From: Desulfuromusa sp.
GTDB lineage: Bacteria > Desulfobacterota > Desulfuromonadia > Desulfuromonadales > Geopsychrobacteraceae
Length of the DNA stretch: 64,000 bases
NCBI GenBank assembly: GCA_016744595.1
Contig: JADGEB010000011.1
Coordinates: forward strand, 1 to 64,000
Direction of reading: 5' to 3'
Position 1 is the stretch's first letter. Every line of letters starts with the position of its first letter. Of the stretch, positions 59,459-64,000 are shown in pieces. The notes below the pieces were generated by a model. The model had not been told where the DNA came from. It worked only from the letters and a program-made list of their open reading frames with translations, and did no database searches. Made by a program: the position numbers and the translations under genes.

Positions 59459-59525
59459 GAAAAATCCAAACGTTGATATTCCACTTTCCCTATCTCTTCT
59501 CCCCCGCTTTTGTTACCATGCCTCG

Positions 59526-60272
59526 ATGATTTCACTGATTGATACTCATATCCATCTTGATGCTCCTGAGCTGAATGGTCAGGGATTGGATCTTCTTCCG
59601 GGAGCGCAGCAATGTGGGATTGATGGATTTATCGTGCCGGGGGTGCGAGTCAGCGGTTGGGCTGGAATGCTTGCTCTGGCTAAAAATACTGAAAATGTGT
59701 ATCTTGCGCCGGGATTGCATCCGGCCTATGCCGACCAGTGGACGCCGGAGGCAGAAAGTCACCTGCGAGAATTGGCAGTGCAGCCGAAAGTTGTAGCAGT
59801 GGGTGAAGTTGGTTTGGATAGTACGGTTGAGCCCACATTAGAGAAGCAGGAAATTGTTTTTCGTGCACAGTTGCAGATTGCTCTCGATACCGGACTGCCG
59901 GTGTTGCTGCATAGTCAAAAGACGACCGGGCGAGTGCTCGATATCTTGCGGGAGCTGGCAATTGGTAAACGAATCGGTGGAATCTGGCATGGTTTTTCTG
60001 CCAACATTCAGGTAGCACAGGAGCTTGTCGGTCTGGGGTTCAAGATTGGTGTTGGCCCGATTCTGTTGCGCAAAAATGCTCGTAAGCTGCCTGATGCTGT
60101 GAAGTCATTACCCTTGTCAGCACTTGTTTTGGAAACCGACTTGCCCGATATGGCAGAGAAACCGGAAACTTTGGTGCAGGTAGCCGAAAAAATTACTGAA
60201 TTGCGGGGACTCTCGTTGGATGAGGTTGCCCGGGCAACGATAGAGAATGCCCGGCAGGTGCTTGGTTTTTAG
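59526..60272 (+). CDS. TatD-family metal-dependent DNase/hydrolase
   Basis: A 248-residue TIM-barrel hydrolase with metal-binding motifs MISLIDTHIHLDAPE, APGLHPAYADQW, VAVGEVGLDST, GLPVLLHSQKTTGRVLDIL and LVLETDLPDMAEKPETL. Members (TatD, YjjV, YcfH) are Mg/Mn-dependent nucleases or hydrolases. The final consensus (ETD-P) is intact. The exact orthologue cannot be fixed; YjjV-like is most likely given the ALxxPGIDGFIVPGV start. It precedes tcdA on the same strand. Confidence 0.86.
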   Translation: MISLIDTHIHLDAPELNGQGLDLLPGAQQCGIDGFIVPGVRVSGWAGMLALAKNTENVYLAPGLHPAYADQWTPEAESHLRELAVQPKVVAVGEVGLDSTVEPTLEKQEIVFRAQLQIALDTGLPVLLHSQKTTGRVLDILRELAIGKRIGGIWHGFSANIQVAQELVGLGFKIGVGPILLRKNARKLPDAVKSLPLSALVLETDLPDMAEKPETLVQVAEKITELRGLSLDEVARATIENARQVLGF

Positions 60273-60357
60273 GTAGTGTCTGTTTCTAAACCGTATTTCG
60301 GGGACACGTAACGAGTACATGTCTCTAGAGTACTCACTTTTGTGTTGAACGAGTATT

Positions 60358-61074
60358 ATGGAAAATGATCGTTTCAATCGTATTCAGCTGTTGACTGGTT
60401 TCGCTGGTTTGGAACGTTTGCAGAATTCCTCTGTTGCCATTTTCGGTATTGGTGGAGTTGGTGGCTATGCTGTTGAAGCTCTGGTGCGTGGCGGGATTGG
60501 TAAGCTGACTTTGGTTGATTTTGATACAGTCTGTGTCACCAATATTAATCGGCAGATTCATGCTCTGGAAGAAACAGTTGGTCAAGCAAAAGTTATGGTG
60601 ATGGCTGAGCGCTGTCGGGCGATCAATCCACAAGTCGAAGTTGTTGTGCAGAACCAGGCTTACCGAGCCGAGACCTGTGAGGAGCTGCTTATGCACGGAT
60701 TTGATTACGTGTTTGACTGTATCGATAACATTACTGACAAGTTACATTTGCTCCAGAGTTGTCATGAGCGTAGTTTGCCGATTATCTCTTCTATGGGGGC
60801 GGCGAATAAGCTTGATCCGACTAAAATAGAGGTTGCCGATATCTCTGCGACAAAAAAGTGTCGGCTGGCGCGAACAATTCGTAAAGAATTACGTAGACAA
60901 GGTATTGATCGGGGCATCAAAGTGGTGTATTCCACCGAAGAGTTTCGTCCTTTAACTGGAGCCGATGCCGATGAACGTAAACCGGTTCTTGGCAGTTCCT
61001 CTTATCTTCCCCCGCTATTTGGTTTAACTATGGCAGGGACGGTTATTCAAACATTAATTGGAGACATTGATTGA
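60358..61074 (+). CDS. tcdA: tRNA threonylcarbamoyladenosine dehydratase TcdA (CsdL)
   Basis: A 238-residue E1-like ATP-dependent enzyme. It begins MENDRFNRIQLLTGFAGLER and has IFGIGGVGGYAVEALVRGGI, VTNINRQIHALEETVGQAK, DCIDNITDKLHLLQSCHERS and the R-x-L-x-x-x-x-R segment. It converts t6A37 to cyclic t6A in tRNAs. Length and motifs are normal. Its stop overlaps the next gene's ATG (TGATG). Confidence 0.93.
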   Translation: MENDRFNRIQLLTGFAGLERLQNSSVAIFGIGGVGGYAVEALVRGGIGKLTLVDFDTVCVTNINRQIHALEETVGQAKVMVMAERCRAINPQVEVVVQNQAYRAETCEELLMHGFDYVFDCIDNITDKLHLLQSCHERSLPIISSMGAANKLDPTKIEVADISATKKCRLARTIRKELRRQGIDRGIKVVYSTEEFRPLTGADADERKPVLGSSSYLPPLFGLTMAGTVIQTLIGDID

Positions 61075-61829
61075 TGGATGCATATTTCTGGCAGCTACCG
61101 TTACTATTTGTTGTTGGCGTGGTGGCTGGTATTCTCAATACATTGGCAGGTGGTGGCTCTCTGCTTACCTTGCCGCTGCTGATTTTTATGGGTTTGTCGG
61201 GATCAGTTGCTAACGGCACCAATCGGATTGCAATTTTCTGCCAGAATATTTTTGCCATTCGCGGATTCAGTAAGCGTGGGATGCTGCCGTTACAGCTTGC
61301 GCTGCTTTGCACCCCTTCTGCACTGATGGGTAGCTGGGTTGGAGCCAATCTAGCAATCAATCTTGATGATCAGGTATTCAAACGAGTACTGGCGATAATT
61401 ATGGTCGGGGTGTTGATATTTACTGCTGTTGATCCGATGAAGCGATTTCGGCAAGAAGATGTACAGTTTGGTTTGTGGCGAAAAACTTTGATTGTGATCT
61501 CTTTTTTCGGTGTTGGTGTCTATGGTGGCTTTGTGCAGGCAGGTGTCGGGTTTATAGTGATTACGGCACTGTTGATTCATGGGCTTGATCTGGTACGAAT
61601 CAATGCTATTAAGGTATTTGTTATCTTTGCCTATACATTTATTGCTCTTGGGGTTTTTATTTACCACGGACAGGTTAACTATTATCTTGGTTTTGCTCTT
61701 GCTGCTGGAAATTCGGTCGGTGGAATGATCGGGCCGAAACTAGCAGTTGATAAGGGCCACGATTGGATCAAAAAAGTTGTCAGCATCACCGTACTGGTCT
61801 TTGCATTGAAGTTATTCTTCTTCCCATAG
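61074..61829 (+). CDS. TauE/SafE (TSUP) family membrane transporter
   Basis: A 251-residue protein with about seven to eight hydrophobic helices. The first TSUP repeat holds VVAGILNTLAGGGSLLTLPLLI and NRIAIFCQNIFAIRGF, the second GVYGGFVQAGVGFIVITALLIHG and AAGNSVGGMIGPKLAVDKG. These carry the family's conserved Gly-rich loops. Substrates of the family include sulfite, sulfoacetate and other anions; unknown here. ATG 61074 overlaps the tcdA stop. Confidence 0.9.
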   Translation: MDAYFWQLPLLFVVGVVAGILNTLAGGGSLLTLPLLIFMGLSGSVANGTNRIAIFCQNIFAIRGFSKRGMLPLQLALLCTPSALMGSWVGANLAINLDDQVFKRVLAIIMVGVLIFTAVDPMKRFRQEDVQFGLWRKTLIVISFFGVGVYGGFVQAGVGFIVITALLIHGLDLVRINAIKVFVIFAYTFIALGVFIYHGQVNYYLGFALAAGNSVGGMIGPKLAVDKGHDWIKKVVSITVLVFALKLFFFP

Positions 61830-61857
61830 CAGCCTTGCTTGTTACGTTTCCCGATTG

Positions 61858-61887
61858 TTGACTGTGGAACTAGCAAAGCGGTATAAT
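61858..61887 (+). promoter_or_regulatory. Sigma-70 promoter for def-fmt-htpX
   Basis: TTGACT (61858-61863), an 18-base spacer and TATAAT (61882-61887), with a likely start near 61894, 65 bases before def. Perfect -10 and near-perfect -35. Confidence 0.78.
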
Positions 61888-61958
61888 GGGGATTGATCCT
61901 TCAGGAAAAACTATATTTTTAACGTACTTGCAGTCATATTGACCGCTGGAGAAAGAAC

Positions 61959-62486
61959 ATGGCTTTACGAGAAATTTTGCATTATCCGGAACCTCTGTTG
62001 AAACAAAAATCGGTACCAGTGACCGAATTTAATGATGAATTAAAACAATTGGCCGATGATATGGTGGAGACAATGTATGCTGCTCCAGGGGTTGGTCTGG
62101 CAGCACCGCAGGTTGGTGTTTTGCAGAGGCTAATTATCCTCGATTGCTCGGCAAGTGATGAGCCGGACGATCTTTTGATTGCTGTGAATCCCGAAATCAT
62201 TGCTGGAGAAGGAGATTCTCTGGAAGAAGAAGGTTGCCTCTCAGTCCCTGGTTATTGGGCCAGTGTAAAACGCCATGAAACGGCAACTCTGCGCTATCAG
62301 GATACTGATGGCAATTTTCACGAGCGGGAAGCCGGAGGGTTGCTGGCGATTGGAATGCAGCATGAGATTGATCATCTTGAGGGGGTGTTGTTTGTCGATC
62401 GCCTTTCTCCCTTAAAGCGTTCAATTTTCAGAAAGAAATATATGAAGATGTTGAAGGAAAAGGAAGCTGAAAATGCTGAAGCCTGA
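61959..62486 (+). CDS. def: Peptide deformylase
   Basis: A 175-residue Fe/Zn enzyme that removes the N-formyl group from nascent proteins. The three active-site motifs are intact: GVGLAAPQVGV, EEGCLSVPGYWA and QHEIDHLEGVLFVDRL, supplying the Cys and two His metal ligands and the catalytic Glu. It ends with a Lys-rich tail (KYMKMLKEKEAENAEA). It overlaps fmt by 14 bases, the standard arrangement. Confidence 0.96.
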   Translation: MALREILHYPEPLLKQKSVPVTEFNDELKQLADDMVETMYAAPGVGLAAPQVGVLQRLIILDCSASDEPDDLLIAVNPEIIAGEGDSLEEEGCLSVPGYWASVKRHETATLRYQDTDGNFHEREAGGLLAIGMQHEIDHLEGVLFVDRLSPLKRSIFRKKYMKMLKEKEAENAEA

Positions 62487-63423
62487 GAATCTTCGTACGG
62501 TTTTTATGGGAACTCCAGAGTTTGCCTTGGGGGCTCTGGATGGGTTGCTTGCAGCTGGGGTTAATCTGGTCGGGGTTTATACTCAGCCGGATCGCCCAAA
62601 AGGGCGAGGTAAAAAACTTGCTGCATCTCCAGTTAAACAGCGGGCGCTTGAACATCAGGTTTCCGTTTTTCAACCACAGAAATTACGCGACCCATTGGCG
62701 GTGGCGGAACTGGAAGAATTACGGCCAGATCTGATTATCGTCGTTGCTTATGGGCAGATTCTACCCAAAGCGGTACTTGATATTCCGCAATATCACTGTA
62801 TCAATGTCCATGCTTCTCTGCTGCCCAAATATCGTGGTGCCGCACCGATCAATAAGGCAATCATTGATGGTGAAACGGAAACCGGAGTGACAACCATGTT
62901 GATGGATGTCGGTCTTGATACTGGGGACATGCTGGTTAAGCGCAGTCTGGAAATTGGGGTGAGTGAAACAGCTGGGCAACTGCATGATCGTCTGGCTCAG
63001 TTGGGCCGGGAAGCGTTAGAGGAAACTCTCCAGCAGCTTTGTTCCGGAAATCTTGTTGCAGAAAAGCAAGACGACGAGCTGAGTTGTTACGCACCAATGA
63101 TGAAAAAAGAAGATGGCTTAATCAACTGGCAAAAGTCAGCAGTTGAAATACATAATCAGGTGCGAGGCCTTGATCCATGGCCTGGAGCTTACACCTACCT
63201 TGATGAAGAGGCGCTTAAAATTGCCGAGACAACCGTTGCAGTAGATCTTTCTGGCGAGCCAGGAACAATACTCTCTGCTGATAAGGCGGGGGTGGTGGTT
63301 GCTTGTGGTGAAGGATCTCTGATCATAGATGGGTTGCAACTGCCAGGTAAAAAGCGACTTTCAGCAATGAATTTTCTCAGTGGCAAGCCATTATTTGCAG
63401 GAACCCAACTACAACAATCATAA
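62473..63423 (+). CDS. fmt: Methionyl-tRNA formyltransferase
   Basis: A 316-residue enzyme that formylates initiator Met-tRNA using 10-formyl-THF. It has RTVFMGTPEFALGALDGLLA, YTQPDRPKGRGKKLAASPVK, the catalytic Asn/His region NVHASLLPKYRGAAPINKAI, IIDGETETGVTTMLMDVGLD (the catalytic Asp follows GLDTGD) and a normal C-terminal OB-like domain. It pairs with def at the 5' side and htpX lies downstream. Confidence 0.96.
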   Translation: MLKPENLRTVFMGTPEFALGALDGLLAAGVNLVGVYTQPDRPKGRGKKLAASPVKQRALEHQVSVFQPQKLRDPLAVAELEELRPDLIIVVAYGQILPKAVLDIPQYHCINVHASLLPKYRGAAPINKAIIDGETETGVTTMLMDVGLDTGDMLVKRSLEIGVSETAGQLHDRLAQLGREALEETLQQLCSGNLVAEKQDDELSCYAPMMKKEDGLINWQKSAVEIHNQVRGLDPWPGAYTYLDEEALKIAETTVAVDLSGEPGTILSADKAGVVVACGEGSLIIDGLQLPGKKRLSAMNFLSGKPLFAGTQLQQS

Positions 63424-63468
63424 ATAGAAAACACTGAATTCTAATAGAAAAGGAAGAATGGACAGAAG

Positions 63469-64000
63469 ATGAATACAGCACGTACCGTAATGTTGATGAC
63501 TTTGCTGACCTTGGTTCTGGTTGGTGCCGGAGGAGCTCTTGGCGGTCAGAGTGGAGCATTCTTTGCTTTGGTTATGGCCGGAGCGATGAATCTTGGTAGT
63601 TACTGGTTTTCCGATAAGGTTGTTGTTAAAATGTATCGCGGGCAGGAAACTCAGAGCGGCGAACTCTATGATGTTGTTAGCGAACTCTGCCAGCAGAATA
63701 ATCTGATTATGCCAAAGGTCTACCTTCTACCTCAGGAGACACCCAACGCTTTTGCTACAGGACGTAACCCAAGCCATGCCGTGGTGGCCGCGACACAGGG
63801 GATCACCCGGATTCTCAGCCGTGAAGAGCTGAAGGGGGTTATGGCTCATGAGATGGCTCATGTGCAGAATCGTGATATTTTGATTGGTTCAATTGCCGCT
63901 ACTTTTGCTGGAGCGATCAGTTTCTTGGCTCATATGGCGCAGTGGGCGATGATTTTTGGTGGCCGTGATGATGAAGACAACAATCCCATCGCCATGATCG
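63469..64000 (+). CDS. htpX: HtpX-family membrane zinc metalloprotease, 5' part (runs off the window)
   Basis: The first 177 codons of a minus-free plus-strand frame starting MNTARTVMLMTLLTLVLVGA with two N-terminal hydrophobic helices (about 5-22 and 30-46). It continues YDVVSELCQQNNLIMPKVYL, TPNAFATGRNPSHAVVAATQ and the zinc motif EELKGVMAHEMAHVQNRD (HEMAH). A further helix starts at about 145. HtpX degrades misfolded inner-membrane proteins. The start is ATG 63469, with GGAAG about 12 bases upstream, so the ribosome-binding site is weak. The 3' part is outside the window. Confidence 0.92.
   Translation, partial: MNTARTVMLMTLLTLVLVGAGGALGGQSGAFFALVMAGAMNLGSYWFSDKVVVKMYRGQETQSGELYDVVSELCQQNNLIMPKVYLLPQETPNAFATGRNPSHAVVAATQGITRILSREELKGVMAHEMAHVQNRDILIGSIAATFAGAISFLAHMAQWAMIFGGRDDEDNNPIAMI

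Noticed and set aside
1-64000. tRNA, rRNA or CRISPR features
   Set aside because: No cloverleaf-like sequence, rRNA stretch or regularly spaced repeats were recognised in the gaps between genes.

Overview
The window looks like chromosome from a mesophilic, moderately AT-rich deltaproteobacterium, most likely of the Desulfuromonadales (Desulfuromonas/Desulfuromusa/Geobacter relatives). The case rests on multihaem c-type cytochromes, a reverse rubrerythrin, many two-component systems, a sigma-54 enhancer-binding regulator with a matching promoter, and what appears to be a UGA-encoded selenoprotein. The species call is inference; no rRNA or marker phylogeny was possible.

Layout. 1-177 is one end of an IS256-type element that cuts the 3' end of a nucleoside 2-deoxyribosyltransferase-like gene. 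678-2161 is an exported methionine sulfoxide reductase cluster (msrA, msrB and a small MsrA-like ORF with an in-frame UGA and a SECIS-like hairpin), followed by an OmpR-type two-component pair (2260-4028). 4176-9594 holds an outer-membrane barrel, ilvA, an orphan Pycsar-effector-like membrane protein, rsmE, an EamA exporter and rsgA. 9620-17064 is a signalling block: a periplasmic-domain diguanylate cyclase, then a solute-binding protein, hybrid kinase and REC-kinase cassette with no transport genes. 17065-31110 is mostly housekeeping and metabolism: hflKC, a thioredoxin-fold YyaL-like protein, threonine aldolase, rubrerythrin, PabC-like, RluA-like, a YbfB-type MFS transporter and a LysR regulator. 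31167-35476 holds a RelA/SpoT-TPR protein, an SDR, a ZIP transporter and a LapA-domain protein.

35792-40692 is a coherent envelope-stress module, all on the minus strand: sensor kinase, NtrC-type regulator, a pair of GTGGGGC palindromes, a near-consensus sigma-54 promoter, then a REC-only protein and a DegP/HtrA protease. 40858-43107 holds divergent tatBC and nadA. 43154-46760 carries accessory genes (PnuC-like, a small alarmone-hydrolase-like HD protein, FMN reductase, thioesterase, RidA) and gene debris. 47185-50393 is a compact operon (PNPOx-like, nucleoside-recognition, folA, YhiN-like). 50438-52317 is a histidine kinase split by a one-base indel in a homopolymer.

52488-57377 contains a membrane TraB/TIKI-like protein, a glutamine amidotransferase, an AsmA-like protein, a methyltransferase fragment and two tandem hexahaem cytochromes, one a lipoprotein. 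57882-59392 is a divergent HxlR/YhdH pair with operator-like palindromes. 59526-64000 is housekeeping: tatD-like, tcdA, a TSUP transporter, and def-fmt-htpX behind a strong sigma-70 promoter. The window ends inside htpX. I saw no tRNA, rRNA or CRISPR array.
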